From Symbiodinium natans (Eukaryota; Sar; Dinophyceae; Suessiales; Symbiodiniaceae), in NCBI GenBank assembly GCA_905221605.1, contig CAJNDS010002847.1:112001-176000 (forward strand): a stretch of DNA of 64,000 bases, written 5' to 3'. The position numbers and the translations under genes are program-made. The notes under the pieces were generated by a model that saw only the letters and a list, made by a program, of their open reading frames with translations, had not been told where the DNA came from and did no database searches. This document shows positions 26,077 through 38,399 of the stretch, piece by piece. The stretch's first letter is position 1. Every line of letters begins with the position of its first letter.

Positions 26077-26340
26077 CTAAAACCCTAAACCCTAAACCCT
26101 AAACCCTAAACCCTAAACCCTAAACCCTAAACCCTAAAACCCTTACACAGTATGATCTTTGGACCGGGTTTGGGGTTCCCGAAACCTTGGAGAGACACAG
26201 AGTTCCCTGACGATCAGTTCGAAGGACAGCTCCGAAAACGGATCCTGGCTCAGAGGGGGAGGCCCTTAGGGTTTAGGGTTTAGGGTTTAGGGTTTAGGGT
26301 TTAGGGTTTAGAGTTTAGGGTTTAGGGTTTAGGGTTCAGG
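26077..26340. repeat. Pair of oppositely oriented telomere-like arrays
   Basis: CCCTAAA copies (26077-26143) face TTTAGGG copies (about 26267-26340) across ~120 bp of unique sequence. Looser TTTTTAGGG words continue to about 26460. Confidence 0.9.
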
Positions 26341-27475
26341 CTTCGGTTGGGTTTAGTTGGGGGGTTTTAGTTTTGGGGCTTTTAAAGGGCTTTTAGGGTT
26401 TTAAGGGTTTTTAGGGTTTCTAGGGTTTTTTAGGGTTTTTAGGGTTTGAAGTTTTAAGAAGGTTTGAGGGTTTCGGTTGGAGACTTCCCTCCCCTTTACT
26501 GAGAGTCTTGCTTGTAGGAGGCTTTTGCTTGTACACTCCCTCAAACGGCTTCTACGCAATAGGTACCTGCCCACCTGCAACGGTCCACTATTCGATGAGC
26601 CCTAGGTTTCCAGATTCAGCACCGCGGGATGCTGTGCAGTTCAGGCGTTTGCAAGTATAGGTGTCTAAGGTCTCTGCACGCCCATGGCGAATGTCACTTG
26701 TGCAGAGGCATACGCCTTGCGTTCACTGATTTTTGGGGGGATTTCGGGTTAAATCATGGGCTTCATCCCTCTGCAGACCCTAAACATTGAACCACGGTGG
26801 TCAGAGAGACGAGGCAGCGTGCAGCCCGCCGTGCGACGGAGGAGGCATCGGGGACCAGGGATCAAAGATCGGCTGTTTTGGTCTTCGGAGTCTGTTTTGC
26901 TTTGGCAAGCCGCCCAGAGCAACCACACATCGAGCCTCCAACCCATGTATTCTCAAGCCCGTGAACCTCTGAATCATCTCAAGCCTATTCCGGCTTCGGA
27001 GCGGTTTAGTGCGCGCCGTTTAGGGCTTCAACTTTCAACCCTCTAAAGCCCCTCAACCCCCCCAAGAAGCCCGTAGCCTCCTGTCTGAATCTCACGACCA
27101 GATGCAGTCTTGGAGTTTCTAAATGGCCCACTTGGAGTTTAGGGTTTAGGGTTTAGGGTTAGGGTTCAGGTGTAGAATCACCCCAAAAAAGTTTACAACT
27201 CGATGGAAACGGCAACCCGATAAACCTGAAGTCCCAAAGCCCTCAGCCCTTACTTCAACCTCCCCCGAGTTATCCTTGTGGAACCTCCAAGCAACCCTAA
27301 ACCCTAAACCCTAAACCCCTGACCCCTGACATAGGTCGTGACGCCGCGCACGGAGCCAGGCGTGGGAAGCGGCTCGAGCCGCGCGAGACCCAGGAAGTGT
27401 TGCTGGAGGCTTCACAGCCGTAGCGGGTTTGGGGTTTAGGGCTTCTAGGGCCCAGACTAGGCCCTTGTTCCTTTT
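26341..27475. other. Unique sequence with sparse telomere-like words
   Basis: Small blocks lie at 27135-27170 and 27295-27320. Open frames at 26756-27046 on both strands have no domain and no codon-like composition that I can defend. Confidence 0.45.
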
Positions 27476-27567
27476 TGTTTTTTTGAAGTTTTGGGTTCCC
27501 TTATAAGCCCCTTAAAAACACAAAGGGCGCCCTTTTTTTTCCTAGGTTACTCTTAGGTCTAGGCTTA
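27476..27567 (+). repeat. Dispersed repeat copy 1
   Basis: The text around TAAGCCCCTTAAAAACACAAAGG...CCTAGGTTACTCTTAGGTCTAG resembles a second copy at about 38786-38873 (AGAAGCCCCTTTAAACC...CCTAGGTTGCACTTGAGTCTAG). A G run of 19 bases follows at 27632-27650. Confidence 0.5.
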
Positions 27568-27858
27568 CCGAGTTGGAGGGCTGATCTGGGTTTAGGCGGG
27601 TTCTGCGTCTGAAAACAAACGGAATCGGGCAGGGGGGGGGGGGGGGGGGGTGGGTAATGGTCTACACATGTGCTAAGCATGAAGGAAACGGACAGATAAC
27701 CCTCCGGGCATTTCTGGGTAATGTTGGACCTGCTTTAATAATGTAACCTCCCCCCCCCCAAACAGTCGCGACCCTGAATAAAAAAAGACCCCAAACAGTC
27801 AGGCAGGGGAGGGGTCCGGAGCCCGGAGGCCTCCCTAAGCTACCCGCCGACCCAGGAA

Positions 27859-28260
27859 AGGTCGAGGCTTCAGGCTTCAAGTATCCCTTCTTCTCGAGAA
27901 AGCTTATGCCTTCCTGAAAACCGAAGGACTGAGCCCCGGGCCCCGGGAGACTTGCATTATAGCGGGCCCCCAAACAAAGGTATTAAAGTGTGTCCGGAGG
28001 CCTCCGTAAGGCACCCCCTTTCCGGATATGATTCGCCTATGGAATCATCTAGTTTTAAGCAAGGAATTTATAAAGAAAAGGCGCCCTGAAAAAAGAAGAT
28101 TCTGGACAGGTCGAGGCTTCAGGCTTCAAGTATCTCTCCTTCTCGAGAAGCTTATGCCTTCCTGAAACCCTCAAAAAAACAGTCACGGCCCGAAAACTTT
28201 TCATTATAGCGGACCTCCGAAACAAAGGGTCCAGATCCTGAATAGCCGAAAAACTTTTCA
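27859..28260 (+). repeat. 249-bp-spaced direct duplication
   Basis: GGTCGAGGCTTCAGGCTTCAAG begins the block at 27860 and again at 28109, followed in both by CTTCTCGAGAA-GCTTATGCCTTCCTGAAA and later TTATAGCGG-CC. A third partial echo (CATAATAGCGGCCCCC) occurs at ~28259. No gene. Confidence 0.7.
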
Positions 28261-28882
28261 TAATAGCGGCCCCCTAGAATATTGCGGGTGCAACATTACC
28301 ACGTCCCCGCCGGCTTTGGCGGCTTCTGTAGGAAACAAAATGGCGTAAGGTAAGTTTAGCTAGTGTTTGATTTGTTTTAGGGGCCTTCCCAGAGAGGGAC
28401 CCCCCTGTGCAAGGCCCCCCTACTAATCTCTACTAGAGACCTAACAGGCTCCCTTTTGAGGAGGCCCAAACGGCTTCCGTGCACCTTGAGCTGTAGGAGG
28501 CCTACCCTCCCCCAGAGGTCAGCTATTCCCTCCACATCCCGCCGACAAGCCTTTCTGTCGCTTTCCTTGTGCTTACTGCCTGTAGAGACATAGGAATGGA
28601 AAAGGCAGCGAGGGCCGGAGACCCGCCGGCCTGAACAGGCAAAAATGGTTTATTTCATGAGGGGGGAGGGGGTCAGCCCCCATGATATCCCATGATTTCA
28701 TTTTTGCAGGCGTGCTCGGACACGGAAAAATGCATTCATGATTCCATTTTGGTTTTCGTGCTCGGTGATCTACGTCTCACGTTCTTGAAGGTTCATGGGT
28801 CGTGATAAGTAGGGGAACCTAAAAAAAGGTTGTAACGATAGCCGCCGCACTCATGGCCCTACTGAAACTGTCCATGAACCTC
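28261..28882. other. Unique spacer, no gene seen
   Basis: The phrases TTCATTTTTGCAGGCGTGCTCGG and TTCCATTTTGGTTTTCGTGCTCGG (28697, 28743) are a short diverged direct repeat. No full spliced-leader sequence was found. Confidence 0.4.
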
Positions 28883-30374
28883 CTAAACCCTAAACCCTAC
28901 ACCCTAAACCCTAAACCCTAAACCCTAAACCCTGGAAAGGACAAGGTGCAGTTACACGGTCGGGCTTGTAGGGCCCCCCCGACACTCAGAGGACCCTTTA
29001 TCTCCCGCAAGCCCTAAACCCTAAACCCCCTAAACCCTAAGCCCTAAGCCCTAAGCCCTAACCCTAAACCGTAAACCCGAAACCCGAAACCCTAAACCCT
29101 AAACCCTCCACCCTAAGCCCTAAGCCCTAAGCCCTAACCCTAAACCCTAAACCCTAAACCCTAAGCCCTAAACCCTAAACCCTAAACCCTCAACCCTGAA
29201 CCCTGAACCCTAAACCCTAAAACCTAAACCCTAAACCCTAAACCCTAAACCCTAAACCCTAAACCCTAAACCCTAAACCCTAAACCCTAAACCCTAAACC
29301 CTAAACCCTAAACCCTAAACCCTGACTGAGGGCATGGGACGCCGCGGCGAGCGGCACATGCAGGGCCTGCGTCCTCGGAGTCTGGTTTCCGTGATTCGGC
29401 CTCGAGGCCGCTTTAGGGCTTTAGGGTTTAGGGTTAATAGGGTTTAGGAGGGTTTGGGTTCTAAGGCTTTAAGGGCTTATGGCTTTTCAGGGTGTAGCGT
29501 TTCTGTGTGTGTTTGGTTCAGGTCGCATTGCGCTTGTGAGGATATAGGGTTTAGAGTTGAGGCTTTATTTTCGTTTGTTATGAAGGAATGAAAAAGAAGT
29601 TGCCACAACACATGATTTACTAGTTAACCCTATTATGGCAGTTCTATTTGAGGTGGTGTTGTTAGGCTTTGGGGTATCGGGTTTAATTTCGGGTTCCAGC
29701 TATTCAGCAGAGCTCCACATGTTGCATGTTTCTTGAGCTGTTCCGAGCAAGAAAAGTTTCACCGTTCACTTCCTCCTAAACCCCAAACCCTACCCTAAAC
29801 CCCAAACCCTAAACCCTTAAACCCTAGGTCTCTTATTTTTTCGCCAAGCTCGGCGGGGTCTTCTTTCCCTCCTCATGATGCCATGATATACACTGAGAAG
29901 GGATGTTTGGAACAAGGATTTTCGGGCCTCTTGGTGCTTTTCGGGGTTTTGGGGTTAAAAGACCCCCGAAACCCTAAACCCTAAACCCTAAGCCCGAAAC
30001 CCTAAACCCTAAACCCTAAACCCTAAACCCTAAACCCTAAACCCTAAACCCTAAACCCTAAACCCTAAACCCTAAACCCTAAACCCTAAACCCTAAACCC
30101 TAAACCCTAAACCTAAACCCTAACCCTAAACCCTAAACCCTGGCAGGGTTTAGGGTGTTCAGAACGAAGGTGGGGTGCCTGATATGCTGGGAGGCACTCC
30201 GGGCCACAAACTGATTGCCAGCTCCGCGAAGTCCCTCAAGCCTTACAACCCTAAACCCTAAACCCCAAACCCTAAACCCTAAACCCCAAACCCTAAACCC
30301 CAAACCCTGAACCCTGAACCCTGAACCCTGAACCCTAAACCCTAAACCCTAAACCCTAACCCTAAACCCTAAAC
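28883..30374. repeat. Dense cluster of CCCTAAA arrays
   Basis: The main blocks are 28883-28934, 29011-29323 (about 313 bp, with CCCTAAG and CCCGAAA variants), 29968-30141 (about 24 copies) and 30247-30374 (with CCCCAAA and CCCTGAA runs). The 29968 block flips to TTTAGGG at ~30141-30155. The 640-bp gap 29324-29967 holds unique sequence with loose TTTAGGG words and no gene. Confidence 0.92.
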
Positions 30375-33016
30375 AAAGCCCCACGCCCACGAGGTGCGCT
30401 GGCTTGGGCTACCCCAGCGCCCCGTCCGGCAGTGCGCCGGGAGGTGAGGTCCTAAATTCCCGGGACCTTCAGCACAAAAACCCCCAAACCTTGAATTGCA
30501 GGGTCAGTTCCATACGTTGGGGTCGGTGGTTTTTGGGGCCCTAAACCCTAAACCCTGAATCCAAAATCACAGCCAAGTTGTATGAGAAGCGCTGTGCAAC
30601 TAGTCAGTTCTGAATGCTTCTTGACTGCCAGTCTTTGCAGATCTGCTGCGTTTTGTCACGAAGCAAAAGTGAAGTTATCACAGTAGGCGTATATATCAGT
30701 AGGATACGAAGTGGGAGATTAAACGTCCTTAAGGGCTTCCATTGTTCTGAAGCTCTGAACCCTAAACCCCGTACCCTAAACCCTGAGCCCTTGGAAGCCG
30801 ATTCTCGATGCTGAAACGCAAAAACGGGGATCATGGACCCAATGCTACGATAGCCCCGATCAAGGGGTCCATAAACGTAAACCCTCTCAGGGGGAAGGCT
30901 TTAGGGTTCATGTTAGTCCCACAAAATCAACCCCGTGTGCAACCTACCACAAACCCTAAACGACAGGCACCCTCAGAAAGCCCTAAGGCCCTAAACCCTA
31001 AACCCTAAACCCTAAACCCTAAAGCATCCTGAGCCCTCACCCCGAAACGATGCTAGCAGAAGCCATCCTCCCGGAGAAAAACCAACCCTGAATCCAACCT
31101 TTCGGATATTCCTCCCTTATACTCACCAGCCCTTCATAGAGATTATAGTAGGTTTCTGAGGGTAGGGTTTAGGGTTTCGGGTTTAGGGTTTAGGGTTTAG
31201 GGGTACTCTCATCCCTATCAGGCACTGTTAGTATATGGGGAAACATCCCAACCTGACCTGTTCGTCCTCGGAGATCTCCTCTCAAAGGCCTTGAGCTTTG
31301 TGGCATGGCGCTCCGCCCGCTGGTGCGGCGAGCCACTCTGCCGTGTTTGTATGAGGATCGGGGGGCTGGGATGCTGGTAACTCCCAAGCCATCAGCCCTA
31401 AACCCTAATCCTAATGAATCACCGCTTCGGCATGCAGATTTTTCAAACTTCCGCGATATTTGCAGAGCGTGCCAGCTGTGCAAAGGGTGTAGTAGCCCAA
31501 AGGAGGTAACATCCTCGACCGTCAGCCTTCCATACTGGTCCCTTTTTACAGAGTTGGGGAACGAACGCCTTACAGGGTTTTCAGGCCGGACAGCAGTGTG
31601 ATAGAAGGTACCTTAACCTAGGGCCCCGAGTCCGAAGCATGTCAGTCGACGACGATCAAGGGCCTCCCCTGCCGTACATCGCTAAAACTTCTGCCGAAAG
31701 TTTCGACTCTGTTGGTTCCTGAACCCTAAACCCTAAACTCGTTTTCACTTGGTTCCTGAGCCTTCAAAATCATAGGGAAAACCTGCCCCCAAAAGGGTTG
31801 TACCCCCAAGAATCAAAGTATGCTGAAGCCCTCAACCGGGTTTAGGGTTTAGGGCTAGGGTTTAGGGCTACGGCTAGGGTTTAGGGTTTAGGGCTAGGGT
31901 TTATGCCCCGAAGGCGCAGTCAATGCCTCTGCGCCGGGGACGCCTCACACCTTTGCCAAATGAGCCATAGCCATGTGGGGCCTAAGCCCTAAACCCTAAA
32001 CCCTAAACCCTAAACCCTAATTAAACCCTAAACCCTAAACCCTAAACCCTAAACGACCCTAAACCCTAAACGACCCTAAACCCTAATGGACTAGGCTCAT
32101 GTGGGCTCCTCTTATAGCACGGAGCCTTATGCATAGTGTCGGCCCCCTTAAAAAGAAGCCCAGAAGTTGGAGGTTGACCAAAGCTGCTTAAGGTGGAGAG
32201 CTAAGGGCCCCAGAGATTTAGCGGTTTAGGGCTCAGGGTTTATGGCTTAGATACCTTACGGACATTCTTGAGTAGCCGCAACTTCATCATGTGTTATGAG
32301 TCCCTCACCCTCTTGGGGTTCTCAGGGTGGGGGTCTACACCCCCCATAAACCCTCGTAAGCCTCCATGAAACCTCATAGACCCACATAAACCCCAAGAAC
32401 CCTACGAGCCCTGTAGACCCTCAAAGCCAAACGGAATGAGAAAAACGAACCGCGTAGGAACCCCTGCAAAACCCTCTTGTAAGAGCCAAAGGCTCAGCAC
32501 ACCAAGCTCGAATCCACTGACTGTCCATAGTGCATGGGCCGAGACGGCCGGGTAACATAGTGGTCGGAATCATATCTAATAATATTCCACTATGGACCCT
32601 GTATAGTCAGACTAGAAGAAGCCCCAAAAACCCTACTCGAATGATTTAGGCCGCTATATGACACGGATCAAGGAGTGGTCGGGTTTAGGGTTCAGTTGTT
32701 ATGGGTCTAGGAGGTTTAAGCTGCGAAGTTGAACTAAATGGCGCCTTCTGCCTGAAAAGTCAGCGCGCAGGCGGCGGCGTGTGCGAATCCGAGAAATCAT
32801 TTTCGAAAAAAATCCGCGGCCTTTTGCCAAGTAGGGTTCATATCACACGCAGCTTTGGTGAGGGTAGCTTATGTGGGGTGTGTCTCTTCAGGAAAGCTTG
32901 TGTCTCTTCGCCAAAAACTCATGATTCCTAGTAGCTAGAGCCTCGACATCATGTCATCATGTGTGTGTGCCGAAGTCGAAGCCTGACTTCAAGGGCATCG
33001 AGCTTGGGGCTTACGG
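30375..33016. other. Mixed unique DNA and small telomere-like blocks, no gene supported
   Basis: Small blocks occur near 30984-31024, 31165-31202, 31838-31905 and 31984-32085. Open frames at 30604-31008, 31190-31601 and 32701-32931 were read on both strands; none shows a domain, signal peptide or convincing exon border. Confidence 0.5.
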
Positions 33017-33182
33017 TAGGGTTTAGGGTTTAGGGTTTAGGGTTTAGGGTTTAGGGTTTAGGGTTTAGGGTTTAGGGTTTAGGGTTTAGGGTTTTAGGGT
33101 TTTAGGGTTTTAGGGTTCAGGGTTCAGGGTTCAGGGTTCAGGGTTCAGGGTTTAGGGTTTAGGGGTTAGGGTTTAGGGTTTA
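33017..33182 (+). repeat. Telomere-like array with segmented variants
   Basis: TTTAGGG copies give way to TTTTAGGG (three), then TTCAGGG (about five), then TTTAGGG again. Confidence 0.93.
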
Positions 33183-34033
33183 GCCCTCGGGGACACGCAC
33201 GTAGCTGTAAAGTTTGGGTGGCTTCGGGGCTTTGTCTGTGCGGTTGCAGGCCTAGGCGACCGCTGTTCGGACGGCAGCAGCAAGAGCAAATTTTGCTGAT
33301 CTTAACTTCTCGGCTTTGAACAGTGCTAGTATAGGCGCCGTGATAGTTGGAACAGGGTTTTCGGGGGTTATAAAGAAGTAGAATTATTGAGGGACCAGAA
33401 TGGGATATTATGAGTAATTATTCCGTCCCCTTTATTCGACGTTGCCCTGGTTTGCAAACTAAATATATTCGTGGGCACAGCAAGCAGTTCAATCGAGTAT
33501 TTGTAAGGCTCCCAAGACCCAAACCCAAAACTCACAACCCAAATGCAAAGATGAAAGCGCGATCAGAGCCCCAAGACCACATTAGCAGTGCCTCCGTGTT
33601 TCGCCTGTCTCGCGGCCACCTGTTTCGCAGCAATCCTTGTTGCGTAAGGCCCCGCCAGAGGAAATGTGAAGACACACACACACACACACATGACTTGAAG
33701 ACATAGAAGAAGTAGCTCGAGTCATGATGTGTCATGGGCAGGTGTGATCCCAAGCCTGGTCCTCGTTCGAGGGCGAAGCGTGAGAGACCACGTGCCTGGC
33801 ACCGAGTATTAGCTTTCAAGGCTTCAAGGCTCCTCTTCGAAGCCGTGCTGCGTCTTCAGCTGCTTGCAAGGGCTCGGGGCTTGTGAGCTGCCTTACAAAG
33901 CGAACGCGCGAGTTTCAAGCCCCTCGCCTGTGAACTCTGCGTGCCTGTTAGAGCCCACTGTGGCTCAAAGTTGATTGGCCGTAGGCTTGCCAGATGTAGC
34001 TTTCATATTTCGCAGCACAGTGCTGCGCGTGGA
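33183..34033. other. Upstream region of the membrane-protein gene
   Basis: Unique DNA with a (CA)n microsatellite at 33673-33691. From about 33860 composition becomes GC-rich and an open frame joins the gene from a GTG at 33941, but no ATG precedes 34034 in that frame. It may hold the 5' UTR and a trans-splice acceptor; neither can be shown. Confidence 0.4.
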
Positions 34034-37000
34034 ATGCAGATCTCCGGCCATGTAGCAGTGCTTTTGATCCATGCCCTGTCTTGTGAGCGGATCTCTGAGC
34101 AGATCAGCCTGGACATTGGGAGCTCAAGCTTCTTGCTGAGCCGTGGCCCGCGCAGCGACATCGGCAAGTTGCTTGCACGTGCCCAGCCCCTTCAGCCAAC
34201 AAAGGCGTCACTGGCCCGAGATTTTCCGGAGGACTGTCCCAACGGTGAGCTTAGGCTTTCCGGAGTTTACAAGGTAAGAAAGGAGGTGGTCCTCCATGGC
34301 CCATGTGAGGTGACGGGAGACGGCGGGGAGCTTCAGGTGCAGGCGCCGATTCACTTCAACGGCAACGTGAGCTTCCGGGGCAGCCTCGTGGTCAAATACG
34401 TCAAGAAGAACAATCCCCAGCACTCTAACAATAAGATGAAGATGATCTTCCGCCGCGCTCTCAATCGAGCGCTCGGTGGCACGGAGGGCCCCTGCATCAG
34501 CGTCAATGGCAGCCTCACCCTGCAGGCTGGGGCGGATGTGAGCATCCAGGACTGTCAGAACCAACAACAGCCAACAGCCCTTGGGGGCTGCCTTTTCGTC
34601 GGCCGCGAGGCGGAGCTCCTCAGTGGGGCACGCCTGCAGCTGAAGAACTGTTCGGCAGGAGGCGTGGGCGCGGGCCTCGGAGGCGGACTGTACGTCGGAA
34701 CGACCTTCCGGCAGCGGGGCGCCGTCGTGTTTGCGGAAGGTTGCTTTGCATCAGAGGGTGGGGGCGCGTTGTACGCCTGCGGAGGCCTAGACATGTCGGG
34801 GGGCAGCCTGTCGGCTGTCGATAGCTCAGCCACGGAAGAAGGCGGCTGCATCCTCGCGTATGGATTAACCAACATCTCCGCCGGGCACATGAACCTGACC
34901 AACTGCCGGAGCCGTGCACCTCGCGGCGGCGGAAGTGGCGGAGGCCTGTGGGCCAATTCCTTGGAGGTGGCGGCGGCCGCCCGGCTGACCATCCACGACT
35001 GCCACGCAGCCTTCGGTGGTGGCATGTATGCACAGCGCCATGCGGGCATCCACGCGCAAGGATTGCACATCTCCAACTCCTCGGCCAGCAGCTTCGGCGG
35101 CTGCCTCTACATGAAGTCCGGGAACGTGAGCTTCAGTGGCCCGCTTGCCTTGCAGAGCTGCGCCGCGAAAGGTGCCGGAGGAGGCATTTACAGTGTTCGA
35201 GGGGCTTTCGAAGCAGAGGAGATCAGCTGCAACGGTTGCGATGCTCCCGTAGCTGCAGTCCTGCAGCTGGAGAAGCAGGGGTAGGTTTGAACATTCCTTT
35301 TAAAATTCTTGTTCCCCTTAACCCCCCCCCCCCCATTTCATCATTAATTACACAGCCATAAATATTTCTTCTAGGGCCCCCACACCTAAGGAAAGTCAGC
35401 GCCGACCTGCGGGCGGTCCGCTTTTGGAGCCACTCGCGTAGCAGTTCCGCCATCGCCGCAGGCGCCGGTTCCACGGTCAAGATCGGGAAGATGGACTGCA
35501 TGGAGGCGCCGGGCTGCATTCTGCAGGCGCAGCAGGCGAACGTGTCGCAGCTGCTATGCTCCCGTGGCGAGGGGCGGGAAAGCTTTGCCGAGCAGGATGG
35601 CTTGCAGTGCAAGCCATGTGCCGAGGGGCGGACTCGCCTGGAACAGAACCGGGCCGATGCCCATTGCGTGCTTTGCCCCAACATCACAGATACTGACATC
35701 CGCTGCACTCCCACAGAGCTTGGGTTGCCAGGCGGCTACATGGTGACTTGGAACCATAGCAAGCCCTCAGACCTCTCCAATTGGTTTAGGTGCCCCAGCG
35801 AGATCGCCTGCCCCGGGGGTCACCTCGGTGCCAGTGACCGACCTGGTGGAACAGCGCAAGAGATTTGGGCAATGTGTGCACAGGGCTACGTCGGTGAAGC
35901 GTGCACCCAGTGCGATGACGGATATGCCCGTGGCGACAGCAACGTCCTGCAGTGCGTCCCCTGCTCCACAGACCTGCATCAGGCCGCCTGGTATGTCTCC
36001 TTCTACTTGCTGAAGAACCTTGCCCTCTTCACCTCTGCAGTTGGCAGCGTGTCTGGGGCCAAACGCCGGCGTGCAGAGAGCGCCACGCTGCTCAACCAGC
36101 TCATGTCGTTCGCAGTGGTAGCCGGCATCGCCATGTCAGGGGCAATGCAAACGCGCACTTTCCAGGAGGACTTGCAGGCGTCCTCGCAGGCCGTCTTCCG
36201 CTACTTGTCACTTCCTGCCGAGATGGTGTCTCAAGGCCAGGGCTCTGGCGGCGCCAGCATGTCGTGCGAGTGCTTGCTGGCGATGATGGGCATGAAGCAG
36301 ACTGTCTACCACACCCACATTCTCACTTCCATTTGGCCAGCAGTGCTTGTGTCGTGGCTTGCGGTAACAAAGGGCGGCTGGCTAGCAGCTGTGGTTGGAG
36401 TGAACGTGTTCCTGCCGGTCTTCGTCGCTGGCTTTGGCAAGTATTTGGTGAGTTTTCGCTTGCGCCCTGAGGCTTTGCCTGGGGGAGAGCTGCTCATGGA
36501 TTTCCTGCCACCCGGACCTCACATGACCTCCTGCATCCTGGAGCGGATTTGCGCAGTCCTGGCCGCCATCGCCATCGCTTTGGTGCTCAGCGTGGGCAGC
36601 TGGATCTACGCGGTGCGTTACCGCCGTGAGCCCCTGGAGCCACACGTCGCCTACCTTGTGCAGGCCTACAAGCCCGAGTGTGCGGCCTGGGAGGCGGAGC
36701 GCCTGGTGCGGAAGGTCTTCCTGGCCCTGATCACGACCATGCTCCCGGTGACGCTCTCTCCCGCGCTCCAGCTGGAAGCCGTGACGCTGGTGCTGATCGC
36801 GTCCCTGGCCGCAAATATGTATTTCATGCCCTACCAAGTGGGCTCCTGGAACGGGCGCGAAGCTGGGCTTCTCATGGTGGCTCTGACCATGACCGGCCTC
36901 ACCACCTGCCTCATTGCCAACGACCTGCACTGGGCGAAGTCCACCTTCACGCAGCGTGCCTTAGTCTTCGTGATCTGCGCCATGGCCAGCGGCACCTGCG

Positions 37001-37077
37001 CCATCATGATCGGTGCCTTGGCAGCGGCCTTCTTGAATGAGCGCCGCAACACGCCCAAAGCTGATGAAGCGGAATGA
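34034..37077 (+). CDS. Secreted/membrane protein with glycine-rich beta-helix repeats, Cys-rich segment and ~8-9 TM helices
   Basis: Probably a cell-surface or endomembrane protein; no enzymatic role is evident. The start is the ATG at 34034 because it opens a signal-peptide-like MQISGHVAVLLIHALSC; the upstream in-frame start is only GTG. Residues ~110-410 contain seven or more GG(G/A/C)(L/I/M)Y-type repeats (GGGLYV, GGALYA, GGGLWA, GGGMYA, GGCLYM, GGGIYS), the pattern of polymorphic-membrane-protein/parallel beta-helix repeats. One intron (35281-35390) splits the gene, and joining across it keeps the frame. Exon 2 begins with a Cys-rich region (CKPC, CVLC, CTQCDDGYARG, CVPC) and then ~8-9 hydrophobic helices, starting YVSFYLLKNLALFTSAVGSV and ending FVICAMASGTCAIMIGALAA. 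Total ~976 residues. The GC-rich third positions contrast with the flanking repeats. The family name is uncertain; the architecture is clear. Confidence 0.75.
35281..35390 (+). other. Spliceosomal intron of the beta-helix/TM gene
   Basis: The donor is GG|GTAGGT; without splicing a TAG stop follows at once. The acceptor CCTAAG|G (intron end 35390) restores the exon 2 frame. AGTCAG|C ending at 35399 also works and would drop three codons. The obvious TTCTAG at 35374 gives the wrong frame. The interior holds a C run and AT-rich sequence. Confidence 0.65.
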
Positions 37078-37297
37078 AAGGAGATGCTCCAAGCCTGACC
37101 GATCGCGCACGAAAAATGGCATGGGAGCCCTTACAACCCCATGCCTACGAACCTCGTGCGGGTGGACCTGCACGTTAACTTTTCTATGTACTGGGGTCCT
37201 GGAGGGGGAGGGTAGAAGTAAGGGCTTATCGTCCCCAAACCAGGCCTGAACAGGGCCAAACATGCCTGAAAAAGAAATAGAGCCCAGAGTCAATAGG

Positions 37298-37450
37298 AAT
37301 CCCCTCCCCGGCCCCTCCCCCTAATATTCAACCTCCCCTTCACCCCCTGATATGTACGTATTCCCCCTCATATACGATCATATCACTCTATAGTGGGAGT
37401 ATTTCTTATTCGGGGCTAGGGAATGGTTCAATATTACAGGGAGGGGATTA
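37298..37450. mobile_element. Possible short MITE-like element downstream of the membrane-protein gene
   Basis: AATCCCCTCCC near 37298 is inverted as GGGAGGGGATT ending near 37450. CCTCCCCCTAATATTCAAC inside it resembles the arm of the 413-bp element at 21233. Ends are approximate. The sequence 37078-37297 before it is unique and non-coding. Confidence 0.4.
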
Positions 37451-37477
37451 AGTGTATGCCCCGCACACCTTTAAAAA

Positions 37478-37487
37478 AACCTAAACC

Positions 37488-37540
<53 letters not shown>

Positions 37541-37839
37541 ACCCTAAACCCTAAACCCTAAACCCTAAACCCTAAACCCTAAACCCTAAACCCTAAACCC
37601 TAAACCCTAAACCCTAAACCCTAACTTGACATCGCAGCCGAGTGTGCTCCGTGTGCTCTCCGTTGAGCCACCAGCTGGGTAGTCGCGGGGGGAGGGAGCG
37701 CAAAGGCCGCCAGTCGCCCAGCTGCCGGGTGTTTGAAGCACTGGCTTGAAGCTTAGGGTTTAGGGTTTAGGGTTTTTAGGGTTTTTAGGGTTTTTAGGGT
37801 TTTTAGGGTTTTTAGGGTTTAGGGTTTAGGGTTTAGGGT
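37478..37839. repeat. Telomere-like arrays in both orientations with CCCTCAA and TTTTTAGGG variants
   Basis: About eight CCCTCAA copies (37485-37540) pass into about twelve CCCTAAA (to 37624). After ~125 bp of unique sequence, TTTAGGG copies with a run of about five TTTTTAGGG nonamers follow (37752-37839). Confidence 0.93.
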
Positions 37840-38399
37840 GCCGAGCAGGTGGCTTTTCACACTGTTGGGGTGCCAGAACTCGCACGACCCCTGATCTTTT
37901 GCCGCCCCCTTAGAAAACACAGCCCGTAAGGAAGTCTAATGCCCTGCATGTAGGTTCCGAAAATAGGGGCCCTCAACCCTCAACCCTTTTTGGAGTTCTT
38001 ATAATAAGGGCAAGAAAGTATTTTGGTGGCATTCGCAGGGTACCACCCCTATTTGGAAAATAGCCAGATACTTACCAGGCAGGGCCGTGGGATATTCTTT
38101 ATGTGTCCTTCATTTGGGTTAAGCCCCTTGCAGGGTTTTTTTGTTGGGCTTCGGGCTGCGAATCCCAACTGGAGTTTGCAACCCCGAAAACGAAAGGCCA
38201 AAAGCCACAGTTCATAGTTCTGCCTTGAACTCCATGGCAGGGCTTCTCAGAAGTGGACCTGCTGCGTGGAGGCAGGCTGCAGGGTTGGGAGTTTAGGGCT
38301 TTTTAGGGTATAACCTGCAGAGCTCACGTCGTGCGTTGTTGGCGGAGGGTTGGGGCGGGGTGGGGGGGGTGGGGGGGCGGGGGGAGGGGCATGGAGTCT
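37840..38399. other. Unique spacer, no gene seen
   Basis: G-rich near 38341-38392. No supported open frame. Confidence 0.4.

Noticed and set aside
28735-28770. Dinoflagellate spliced-leader relic (CATTTTGG)
   Set aside because: Only eight bases match; the remainder of the spliced leader is absent.
18886-30374. CRISPR array suggested by regular short repeats with spacers
   Set aside because: Repeats are tandem telomere-type heptamers of variable number with irregular spacers, with no Cas genes and a eukaryotic context.
34208-36930. Several reverse-strand frames of 110-190 codons in the membrane-protein gene
   Set aside because: GC-rich codon usage of the forward gene leaves the opposite strand open; forward domains are clear.
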